Shown here: positions 35,380 to 45,500 of the stretch, one piece after another
Layout of the letters: every line of letters begins with the position of its first letter
Numbering within the stretch: the stretch's first letter is position 1
Assembly: GCF_040054535.1 (NCBI RefSeq)
Contig: NC_090785.1
Coordinates: 18,165,001-18,229,000 of the forward strand
Source of the DNA: Antennarius striatus
Lineage: Eukaryota; Chordata; Actinopteri; Lophiiformes; Antennariidae
Length of the DNA stretch: 64,000 bases
Reading direction: 5' to 3'
Notes under the pieces: generated by a model
Seen by the model: the letters and a program-made list of their open reading frames with translations, nothing else
What the model was told of the DNA's origin: nothing
The model's database searches: none
Translations under genes and position numbers: made by a program

Positions 35380-37166
35380 TCAGCGAATCAGTTGCCTCCA
35401 TCTAATCCTGTCCTTTGAATCCTCTTCTCTCACACCAACTACCTTCATGTCTTCCCTCATTACATCCATAAACCTCCTCTTTGGTCTTCCTCTAGGCCTC
35501 CTGCCAGGCAGTTCAAAACTCAGCATCCTTCTACCAATATATTCACTATCTCTCCTCTGGACATGTCCAAACCATCTCAGTCTGGCCTCTCTGACTTTAT
35601 CTCCAAAACCTCTAACATGTGCTGTCCCTCTGATGTACTCATTCCTGATCCTATCCTTCCTGGTCACTCCCAGAGAGAACCTCAGCATCTTCATCTCTGC
35701 TACCTCCAGCTCTGCCTCCTGTCTTTTCCTCAGTGACACTGTCTCTAGACCAAACAACATCGCTGGTCTCACCACAGTTTTGTACACCTTTCCTTTCATT
35801 TTAGCTGAAACTCTTCTATCACACATCACATCTGACACTTTCCTCCACCCGTTCCATCCTGCCTGGACACGCTTCTTCACCTCTTTTCCACACTCTCCAT
35901 TGCTCTGGACTGTTGACCCAAAGTACTTAAAATCCTCCACCTTCTTGATCTCTTCTCCCTGTAACCTCACTCTTCCACTTGGGTCCCTCTCATTCACACA
36001 CATGTACTCTGTCTTACTGCGGCTAACCTTCATTCCTCTCCTTTCCAGGACAAACCTCCACCTCTCTAGCTTCTCCTCCACCTGTTCCCTGCTCTCACTA
36101 CAGATCACAATGTCATCTGCTAACATCATAGTCCACGGAGATTCCTGTCTAACCTCATCTGTCAGCCTGTCCATCACCATAGCGACCAAGAAGGGGCTCA
36201 GAGCTGATCTCTGATGCAGTCCCACCTCCACCTTGAACTCCTCTGTCACACCTACAGCACACCTCACCACTGTCTTACAGTCCTCATACATGTCCTGCAC
36301 CGCTCTAACATAGTTCTCTGCCACTCCAGACTTCCTCACACAATACCACAGTTCCTCTCTGGGCACCCTGTCGTAAGCTTTCTCCATATCTGCAAAAACA
36401 CAATGCAGCTCCGTCTGGCCTTCTCTGTACTTCTCTATCAACATCCTCAAAGCAAATACTGCATCTGTGGTACTCTTTTTTGGCATGAAACCATACTGCT
36501 GCTCACAAATGTTCACTTCTGCCCTTAGTCTAGCTTCCACTACTCTTCCCCATAACTTCATTGTATGGCTCATCAGCTTTATTCCTCTGTAGTTGCCGCA
36601 ACTCTGCACATCTCCCTTGTTCTTAAAAATGGGCACCAGCACACTTCTCCTCCATTCCTCAGGCATCTTCTCACTATCTAAGATCCTGTTGAACAACCCA
36701 GTCAGAAACTCTACTGCCACCTCTCCTAGACACTTCCAAACATCTACAGGTATATCATCAGGACCGACTGCCTTTCCACTCTTCATCCTCTTCAATGTCC
36801 TAGATAGATAGATAGATAGATAGATACTTTATTAATCCCGGAGGATTCCTCCTCACTTCATCCTTACTAATCTTCTACTTCCTGGTCCACAACAGTCACC
36901 TCTTCTAGTCTATGTTCTCTCTCATTTTCCACGTTCATCAACTCTTCAAAGTACTCTGTCCATCTTCCCATCACACTACTGGCACCTGTCAATAGACTTC
37001 CATCCCTATCCTTAATCACCCTAACCTGCTGCACGTCCTTCACATCTCTGTCTCTCTGTCTTGCCAACCTGTATAGATCAGTCTCTCCCTCCTTACTGTC
37101 CAACCTAGCATACAAGTCATCATAAGCTTCTTGTTTGGCCTTTGGTACCTCTACCTTCACCTTCAC
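35380..37166 (-). pseudogene. LINE copy 2 reverse transcriptase region, broken
   Basis: A 471-codon frame (35380-36795) covers the RT core and C-terminal domain, and a 99-codon frame (36867-37166) covers the segment before it. The catalytic motif reads LADDIVIC instead of FADDIVIC. Compared with copy 1, a 1-base deletion near 37165 and a 2-base deletion near 36880 shift the frame, and a foreign (TAGA)n tail separates the parts. The copy cannot encode an active polyprotein. Confidence 0.88.
36801..36850 (-). mobile_element. Tiny 5'-truncated LINE tail nested in LINE copy 2
   Basis: (TAGA)n followed by CTTTATTAATCCCGGAGGA interrupts the reverse-transcriptase frame. The same motif, a TAGA run then ACTTTATT, ends the LINE fragment near 18151, so both are 3' tails of one other LINE family. 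Boundaries are approximate. Confidence 0.7.
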
Positions 37167-38879
37167 TGCATCTCCCTGTACTCCTGTCTTCTCTCCTCAG
37201 TCCTCTCAGTGTCCCACTTCTTCTTAGCTAACCTCTTTCTCTGTATACACTCCTGTACCTCCTCATTCCACCACCAAGTCTCCTTATCTACTTTCCTTCC
37301 AGATGACACACCAAGTACTCTCCTACCTGTCTCCCTGATCACATTAGCTGTAGTTGTCCAGTCATCTGGAAGCACCTCCTGACCACCCAAAGCCTGTCTT
37401 AACTCCTTCCTAAAAGTCATGCAACACTCTTCCTTTTTCAGCTTCCACCATTTTGTCCTCCGCTCTGTCTTTGTCCTCTTCATCTTCCTCACCACCAGAG
37501 TCATCCTACACACCACCATCCTATGCTGTTTGGCTACACTCTCACCTACCACTACTTTGCAGTCACTGATCTCCTTCAGGTTACACCGTCTACACAAGAT
37601 GTAGTCTACCTGTGTGCTCCTACCGCCACTCTTATAGGTCACCTTATGTTCTTGCCTCTTCTGGAAGAAAGTATTCACTACAGCCATTTCCATCCTTTTT
37701 GCAAAGTCAACTACCATCTGTCCTTCTGCATTCCTCTCCTGGATACCAAACCTGCCCATCACCTCCTCATCACCTCTGTTTCCTGCACCAACATGTCCAT
37801 TGAAGTCTGCACCAATTACAACTCTCTCACTTCTAGGCATGCTCTGCATCACTTCATCAAAGTCCAACCAGAATTTCTCCTTCTCCTCCAGCTCACATCC
37901 TACCTGTGGAGCATACCCACTAACAACACTGAACATCACACCTTTGATTTCTGGCTTCAAACTCATCACTCTATCTGACACTCTTTTTACCTCCAGGACA
38001 TTCCTACAATGCCTTGTGAAAGTATTGCCCCCCCAAGAACTTTTTGACATTTTCCCACATTTCAGGCTTTAAACTTAAAGATAACTAACTGAAAATATTT
38101 TTCAAGAATCAACAACATGTGAGACACAAAGGTGAAGTGGAACCAAATTTATTCAACATTTTATATTGTGTTCAGCTTAGCTAACCGACCCAGAAGTTCC
38201 CTGATGACTTCTGAATGATCCAATGTTGACCTAAATGACAACAATGACTAACAGAGTGCATCTGTGTGTCATTTGGTCTCACATTTGCACATTCTACATT
38301 TCAGTTTTTTATTTGAAAACACAATATAAAATGTTGAATGAATTTGGTTCCACTCCACCATTGCATCTCACATGTTGTTGATTCTTGAAAAATATTTTCA
38401 GTTAGTTATCTTTAAGTTTGAAGCCTGAAATGTGGCAAAATGTCAAAATGGTTTGGGGGGGCAATACTTTTGTAAGGCACTGTAACAAACTCCTCCTTCA
38501 AAATAACTCCTACTCCATTTCTCTTCCTATCTACACCATGATAGAACAACTTGAACCCTGCTCCTAAACTTCTAGCCTTGCTACCTTTCCACCTGCTCTC
38601 CTGGACACACAGTATGTCTACCTTCCTCCTCTGCATCATGTCAACCAACTCTCTACCTTTTCCTGTCATAGTTCCAACATTCAACGTCCCTACTCTCAGT
38701 CCTATACTCTTGGCGTTCCTCTTCTCTCTCTTCCTATGAACACACTTTCCTCCTCTCCTTCTTCGACCAACAGTAGTCCAATTTCCAACGCCACCCTGTA
38801 GGTGAACAGCGCCAATGTCGGTCGTTGTTATTCCGGGCCTCGACCGATCCGGTGTAGAAGTCATATATTTGATTCGCAT
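37163..38879 (-). pseudogene. LINE copy 2 AP-endonuclease region, split by a MITE
   Basis: The upstream part (38412-38879) has RVGTLNVGTMTGKGRELVDM and ILCVQESRWKG, the first endonuclease motifs. The downstream part (37163-38050) has VSGYAPQVGC, VVIGADFNGHVG and QVDYILCRR. These are the ordered motifs of the exonuclease/endonuclease/phosphatase fold that nicks target DNA. The two parts are separated by the 476-base MITE. Confidence 0.88.
38007..38482. mobile_element. Tc1/mariner-type MITE with 165-bp inverted arms, nested in LINE copy 2
   Basis: 476 bases with ends CAATGCCTTGTGAAAGTATT and its near-complement (CAGTGCCTTACAAAAGTATT read from the right). The arms extend about 165 bases (38007-38172 and 38318-38482). 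It is flanked by TA on both sides (38005-38006, 38483-38484), the Tc1/mariner target. Dropping the element and one TA makes the surrounding endonuclease frame continuous. No transposase is encoded. Confidence 0.88.
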
Positions 38880-39364
38880 ATTGACTTGGCAAAAGTTTTA
38901 AATTGGATGCCCTTCCTGACACAACCCTCTGTATTTATCCGGGCTTGGGACCGGCACAATAAGACACTGGCTTGTGCCCTCTTGCGGCCACATTTCTTTT
39001 CCTTCTTAAAAACACTGCCGTTTTTGTTTGGCCCAGGAGGTCATTTAAAATCTGCCACTCCTTATTTTGATTCTTCCTGTGTTTAAAACCAATAATGTTG
39101 ACCTTGTTTTTAAGCAACAACAATGTTGGTTAAAAACAAGCCCAAATGAGAGAAAGATTCTCTCTAAAAACAGGAGCAGATTTCCGAGCCTCTGACAGTC
39201 CAGGAAACATTGAAAAACAGTTTTTCTGCAAGAACAGTTTTCTGATACATTTGGATTTAAAATCGAAATAAAACTGTTGACGGCCACAGCATCACGTAAA
39301 AATCCTCCAATGAAGAAAGAAAGAAAAAAAAAAAAATTTTTTTTTTTGAAAACCCAAGTCATCA

Positions 39365-39370
39365 TTTATT
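39365..39370 (-). promoter_or_regulatory. polr2d: poly(A) signal carried by the polr2d retrocopy
   Basis: AATAAA on the minus strand, positioned just before the genomic A tract, as in a polyadenylated mRNA template. Confidence 0.8.
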
Positions 39371-39532
39371 GTGACAGAAGCAGGAAGGGTTCCGCTCATA
39401 TATGAACACTGCGGTAGAGGACAAAGATGTCATCGATCACACGAGCAGTCCGAACTATAGGAATCAATCAAGTCAGACATCCTGAAAGACGTGGTCCTCC
39501 TGGACCTGAAGGCGGTCCTGGTGGTCCTGGTG

Positions 39533-39967
39533 TCAGCACTGGAAGCTTCTATTTGTCTGGATGTCGTCCAGGATCTGCTGCAGCTCCTCGTCCCCAAAGC
39601 GGCCCTCCAGACTGGGGATCAGGGCCTTGGCCTCCTCAGCAGCCTCGGGACACAGGTTGGCTAGACTGGTCAGCTCGAACTCATGGAACTTCTTCTCCAG
39701 CAGCAGATTGCGGACGGCCGTCATGGTCTCTCGGTTCTTGAAGCAGCTGAAGCGGGCCGTGTAGTTCAGGGTCTTCATGAAGGCCTCGGACAGCTCCTGC
39801 TCGTTCTCGACGCTCTCGTTCTGCTGCTTCCGCTGCTCCAGCAACATGTAGACCATCGAGTTCAGCAGCGTCTCGGCGTTTTCGAACTCTTTAGGAAACA
39901 CGAGCTGTGACGCGTCCTCCTCAGAATCACCGACCTGAGCAGCAACCACTCCGTCTCCAGATGCCAT
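39533..39967 (-). CDS. polr2d: Intact intronless copy of RNA polymerase II subunit RPB4 (POLR2D) - processed retrogene
   Basis: A single 144-codon frame reads as the whole POLR2D protein (human, 142 residues): [58 protein letters not shown] and [14 protein letters not shown]4 pairs with RPB7 to form the mobile stalk of RNA polymerase II in the nucleus. The vertebrate parent gene is multi-exonic, so the absence of introns, together with AATAAA, an A tract on the coding strand and a candidate target-site duplication, marks a reverse-transcribed copy. The start context is GGCATGG (purine at -3, G at +4). Positions that look unusual for the family are Met38, Tyr40, Cys75 (usually Arg) and C-terminal Cys144 (usually Tyr). 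There are no stops or frameshifts, so it may be expressed. A non-functional recent copy cannot be excluded. Confidence 0.92.
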   Translation of the reverse strand: MASGDGVVAAQVGDSEEDASQLVFPKEFENAETLLNSMVYMLLEQRKQQNESVENEQELSEAFMKTLNYTARFSCFKNRETMTAVRNLLLEKKFHEFELTSLANLCPEAAEEAKALIPSLEGRFGDEELQQILDDIQTNRSFQC

Positions 39968-40009
39968 GCCAGCTGACGGCCGGCCAACCGCTGAAAGAAA
40001 GAAAGAAAA

Positions 40010-41207
40010 GAATGAACTGCAGACATCAAAGCTTTAAAAAAAACCTCAACATCATGACCTTTTTTGGTGGGGGGTGGAGCCTATCCACCTTGACAACCAA
40101 CCACACATTCACATCTAGGGCTTGTCTGGAGTCGACCTGTTCTGCAATTATCTGGTGGGAGGAATCCATTCAGTGCATGTTCATCGAAATCCTCGCATTC
40201 ACTTCATAGATTGTTGGATACATATTAAAATATAATGTAATGTTTTTGTGCACATTTGATTTTTTTTTTTAAAATAATGTCTTCCCATAGACATTTTCAC
40301 ACGGTGGAATCTGGTCTTACTTAAAAACGAGTGCCAAGATGTGATTATACGACTGGCAGGAACAGCAGCTTGCACAGGCCCACTATCTGATCGCACAGAG
40401 CCGAGCGATCTCCGTGAAAGCGGCCGTTTGGTTGTCATAGCAATCGATATCCAATTATATCCTTGACAGATTGAGTGGGCGGGACCTCTGACTACAGAGC
40501 GCTCCAAAGATAGTAGCATATCAAAAAACTCTCTGATGTCCTTTCATAGGTTAAGGTTTGTATTTTATTATTATAAATGTAATCTATTACGTTACTGAAT
40601 CGTAAGTACTGTATAAAAATTCTACATTAAATTTAATTGTAATAGGCTGGTGCCATTCATAACCAGCCTATTTCAATTAAATTACATTGTACATAGCATT
40701 GTAAATCCACGTGAAAGACATGATTAATGTAAAGCCTTTAGTTTAGTTAACACGTTTTGGTTATAATAAATGACCCCTATGTTAAAGAGTTACAGTATAA
40801 CAATTATTCGAAGATTTTGTTTGAACCAGCGATCGAGATTTTCCCGCTGTGCGACATAAGGAGAAAAACAAGGTTATTATCTTGTTTCTTTCTGTCATCT
40901 TTGCTACTGCAAAAAAAAAAAAAAAAAATCAATAATAAATCTCCCACAAGGCTTTGCGGTTGAACTCTAAACCAAGATGTCAGCCTCCTTCGCTACATCC
41001 ATCTTCAAAATATTTAACTCGTACTTCTTGAAATCTTCATCAAGTTAAAAGTTTTTTGTCGCGACAGTCCGGCTAATGACAGCGGAGCAACTGTGTTGTT
41101 AGTCTGAGTTTAACTAATGTTAACGAAGCTAAATAGCTGTGCTGTTAGCACCGGTCAACACCTTCATCCTTCATCCTGTTAGCCACTCAACATAGCTTGT
41201 TGAAAAC
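40010..41207. other. Region between the polr2d retrocopy and guf1
   Basis: About 1.2 kb separating two divergent start codons. It has the hairpin at 40632-40681 and an A17-A18 run near 40911. The segment just before guf1 must contain its promoter, but no distinctive element can be named. Confidence 0.6.
40632..40681. repeat. 20-bp hairpin with one mismatch
   Basis: Left arm 40632-40651 (TTTAATTGTAATAGGCTGGT) and right arm 40662-40681 around a 10-base loop, between the polr2d retrocopy and guf1. Confidence 0.85.
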
Positions 41208-41393
41208 ATGTCATTTTCTTTCTTGAAACATGGGATCGAAACTCCTCTTTTCAGACGAGTTTTAAACTTCAAAATGTGCAAAAAGAAAGCACAAAGCTGT
41301 AACATGAGCTACACGCTATTAAGACATCGCTTTAAGAAAAGTTTGCCCATATTATTCTCCAGTAGCGTCAAGATGTGCACTGAGACACACAAG
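41208..41393 (+). CDS. guf1: guf1 exon 1 (presequence)
   Basis: 186 bases, residues 1-62, [20 protein letters not shown] to CTETHK. Basic, Ser/Leu-rich targeting-type sequence, poorly conserved. Donor gtaaca, phase 0. A later Met at 41274 is an alternative start but would shorten the presequence. Confidence 0.9.
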
Positions 41394-42474
41394 GTAACAA
41401 AATACCAGAAAATGTTCAGGCAGCGTTTTAACAGAACTTCTATTGAGAATTGTTTCCTGCTATAACTTACAAAGTTATGATGAAGTTCCCATTATATAAA
41501 TCGTTTCCTTTATTGCTAGTTATTCAGAACATGATAGTAATCATTAATTTGTCAAATGTTTCCTTACAAATGAATGAATGAATGTCCTTGCCTTTGCGTT
41601 CAAGGAAACCATCGAACTGTCCAAGTTCCCTGCAGAAAGAATCAGGAATTTTTGCATCATTGCTCATATTGATCATGGAAAAAGCACGTTGGCTGACAGA
41701 CTGTTGGAGATGACAGGTATGTTTCCTTATTGCCACATTTATGCATCATATTATCATTCCCATTTTTTCTGAAGTTTTCATAAAAGAGGTTTAGGTCTGA
41801 TAATAAACACGCTGATAATGATATAATGCGTGAGAGCCTACAGTAATGGAATATGTGTCGTAACTGGGGACACTGCTATCTGAGAACAGCTGCTATCATC
41901 CAAATGGTAGCATCATAATACTCCCTTTCTCTGGTACTTAAAAAAAAAAACATATTAAATTAGCTTGTAATAAAATAATTAAGTCAAGTCAAAGGAAGAT
42001 CATTTTTATATTGTCCCATATCACAACTAAAGTTAGCTCATTGCACCTAAGATAGGTTATAGAGATAGAGATGTTGTAAATAAGTTGGTGGGCAGGCAGA
42101 TGTGCAACATTAATGATAGATATATAATAGAAACATTAAAAGTGGTAATAGCTATTATACTAGCTATTATAGTTTATATTATACTATTATATCTATATAC
42201 TAGCTATTATTATAGCTATTATATTATTATGTTATATATTATTATTATTAGTATATAATAATATATATTATTATATATTATTATAATATTATTATTGTAT
42301 ATTATATTATATTATTATATTATTTATTATTATATATTATTATTATAGCTATTATACTATTATTATAGCTATTATACAGTAGTTTATACTAGCTATTGTA
42401 TTATAGTGGTAATAGCTATTATACTTTTTTTTTCACTGCGCATGCGTGAGCAGGCTGCAGTTTCCTCTCCTCTG

Positions 42475-42565
<91 letters not shown>

Positions 42566-45500
42566 CTTCAACTACCGTATAACTACAAATACTACTAGTA
42601 GTACTAGTAATCTAATAATATAATATTGTTGTTTGAGTTATTATTGTCATCAATAATAATAATAATAGTGGGAGGATTGATATGTCTCTTTCAAACCATA
42701 GCGGCCCCTGAGTACCGGTAGATTATTTTTTGTCTAATATTCTGAGTCATGTTTACACTGCATCGCTAGCCCAGACGTCCTTCATCTTTTTTTTCCCTTT
42801 TGGACAGAATATTTAGTTTGATATGTTGAAGTTATTTTGAAATATAAACTTTCTGGGTTTTGGATTTCTCTGCAAATGTTGCTTTTGACAAGGTAAAGGT
42901 GACTGTTGTTGTAACACATTTTGTATATAAAAAAAAACAAAACTGTCATATTTACCATGTATGTGACTGACAAACAGGAGCAATAACAAAGACTGACAAG
43001 AACAAGCAGGTTTTGGACACACTTCAGGTGGAACGAGACAGGGGAATAACAGTGAAGGCCCAGACAGCTTCTCTGCTTTACAGCAACCAAGGAAAGGAGT
43101 ACCTCCTGAACCTCATCGATACACCAGTAAGTGTTAAGAAGAAGCTTTGAAACATTATGAAATGCACCATTTACGCCTACCTATTCTGTGGGGCTGCATA
43201 TTTCAATTTTGAAACATTATCATCATCATCAGCTCTCTCATCAAAACAACAGTCCAAAATAAAATCCACAAATAATTTTGCAGTTCTTTCATGTTATTTA
43301 CATGCTGCAGCATTGCGTGTCCTGATGCCTTTCCTTTCTGTAGGGTCACGTTGACTTCAGTTATGAAGTGTCTCGGTCAATTTCTGCATGCCAAGGAGTC
43401 CTGTTGGTCGTTGATGCCAATCGGGTACAAAATAAGATCTATATCTTTCTTTTGATAGTGACATGTGATCGCTATACAAGCTGCATGTATAGTTATTAAT
43501 ATTGTGTCATGTGAAGGGGGTTCAAGCACAGACAATGGCTAATTTCTACCTAGCGTTTGAGGCTGAGCTGGCAATCATCCCTATCATCAACAAGGTACGC
43601 TGAAAGCTTCTTTACCTGTTTGAATTTTCCCCCCAAAAAACATCACTTTTTTTTCTTTTAATTTCAGTTTGTTCTTATTTTTTCTTCTTAGATCGATTTA
43701 AAAAATGCTGATCCAGAAAGAGTCGAGGCACAGATTGAAAAAGTGTTTGATATTTCACGTGAGGAATGCATCAGGGTGAGTTGAAGCTTGCTCAAGCTAA
43801 GGTTGTGCAACGTGAGGAACTTTTAGAAGATGAAGAAGAAGCAGAACTTTATTAACTTTATTATCTTGTTGTAGGAATCTTCTCCAAATTTAAGATAAAA
43901 TAACCGCATTAGCCTTTTAAATTACACTTTGAATTCTTTATTCCATAATTTCTCTCTGTTTGTAATTTTTGTGCAACTATTCAATCAGATATACCATGAA
44001 ATTTAAAATATCCATGTATAAAATATTCTGTAACTAAAAAAAAGTGACTTTGCATAGGTGGTGAAAGAGGTTGGAGGTGTCCCCCAGAATGACAGTGTCA
44101 CTGAGGCAATTGCATTCATGTTTCTTTACATACGACTAATCTGTTTGCCTCTCATTTACTCACTCCTACAACATTCCACCTCCTTGTGCTTCTCACTCTC
44201 TTCCCATATTTGACCAGAACTTGTGTTTTAGACATAGTTATACCAAGTGAGCCACTTGTGTAAGAAGCCTTTTTTAAGATGGGTAAAGCATCAAAACCCT
44301 TTTGTGGTACAAAGTTCTATCCAGAACCAAGAAACTAATAGAAGCGTTCACAAAACAGCTATAAATTTAGGCTGACTTTACTGTAATGTCATTAATGGGA
44401 GTATTTGTCTTATTTTGTCTTGTGGATGCTGTTAAAGGTTTGACATCACTAGAGCTGCTTATCCATTCTGTTGCTGATTTCCGACAAAGTACAAAGAGCA
44501 ATGGAGTATGATATTAAAGGAAAACTTATTTTTATCACCAAACAATAAATATTATTGTGGGCATTATTTTCAGGATCCTTGACCTGATTTTCTCTGAAGT
44601 GGTTTTGTCTTTTTATTTGTTTTTTGCAGATTTCAGCAAAATTTGGAACAAATGTTGAAAACATTCTTCAGGCAATTGTGGACAGGATTCCACCGTAAGA
44701 CGGCTCGTTTGATTTACTGTTTCAGATGAAGCATGCTTGACACATCAAGATGATGATGTTTCCTCATCCTTGTATTCTCAGGCCTGTGGCAAGTGCCGAT
44801 GACCCATTTAAGGCCCTAGTGTTTGACTCCGATTTTGACCACTACAGAGGGGTGGTAGCTAACATTGCTGTGCTTGGAGGTGAAGTCAGAAAAGGCGACA
44901 GGATTGTTTCAGCACATCTGGGCAAAATGTACCAGGTCAGCGAGTTGGGGATCCTTCGGCCGGATAAGCATCTGACACAGAAGCTGTGAGTTGTGTTATT
45001 GTTCCTTTTCTCCAGCTTTAGTGGTTTCCCAAATGCTAATTATGATGATTACTGCTTTTCTTTTGAAGTAATAAATGGAATTTCTTTAAATTACTTGGTA
45101 CTTATCATGTTTCAATATCAACACCAAATGACTGGTCTATTAATTGAGATAATCAGCAGCAGAACAATGAATAATGGAAGTAACCACTTCTCTCTTTGTC
45201 GTTGTTTTATGTACCACATAATTCAATGCTTCTATAATTGTGTAATCGTTTTTTTTACCATCTATGTGCACTACTAGTCAAAAGTTTTTGACACCTTCTA
45301 ATTTCATGGTTTTATTTTCATAACTATTTACATTGTTGACTTTCACTGAAGGCATCAAAACTATGTATGAACACATACGGAATTATGTCGTAAACAATAT
45401 AAGGTAAAATAACCGTTTTATATTTTAGCTTCTTCAAAATAAACGCCCTTGCTTTGATTGACTATGCTTTGATTACTGCTTTGCCTTCTCTCAATGTGCT

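Larger units (their letters stand above)
35346..38995 (-). mobile_element. LINE copy 2, near full-length APE-type (RTE-like) retrotransposon, disrupted
   Basis: On the minus strand it runs from a 5' region near 38995 through an APE endonuclease and RT to the same 3' end as copy 1 (near 35346). It is interrupted by a Tc1-type MITE (38007-38482) and by a small LINE tail (about 36801-36850), and carries small deletions near 37165 and 36880. The 5' boundary is approximate. Confidence 0.88.
39313..40009 (-). mobile_element. polr2d retrocopy insertion unit with poly(A) and candidate TSD
   Basis: Read on the minus strand, a short 5' UTR precedes the ATG. The 3' UTR holds AATAAA (39365-39370), followed 17 bases later by an 11-base A run (39337-39347). 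The 15-mer AAGAAAGAAAGAAAA lies immediately outside the tail (39313-39327) and again just beyond the 5' end (39995-40009), the arrangement expected for LINE-mediated target-primed insertion. The repeat is low-complexity, so chance similarity is possible. Confidence 0.75.

Noticed and set aside
35447..36214. 255-codon plus-strand frame
   Set aside because: It is antisense to LINE copy 2. Its length reflects the open sense frame and codon bias of the LINE.
39427..39741. Collagen-like plus-strand frame with Gly-Pro-Pro text
   Set aside because: It is antisense to the polr2d retrocopy 3' UTR and C-terminal codons. The Gly/Pro pattern comes from a short GGTCCTC-type stretch and has no other collagen features.
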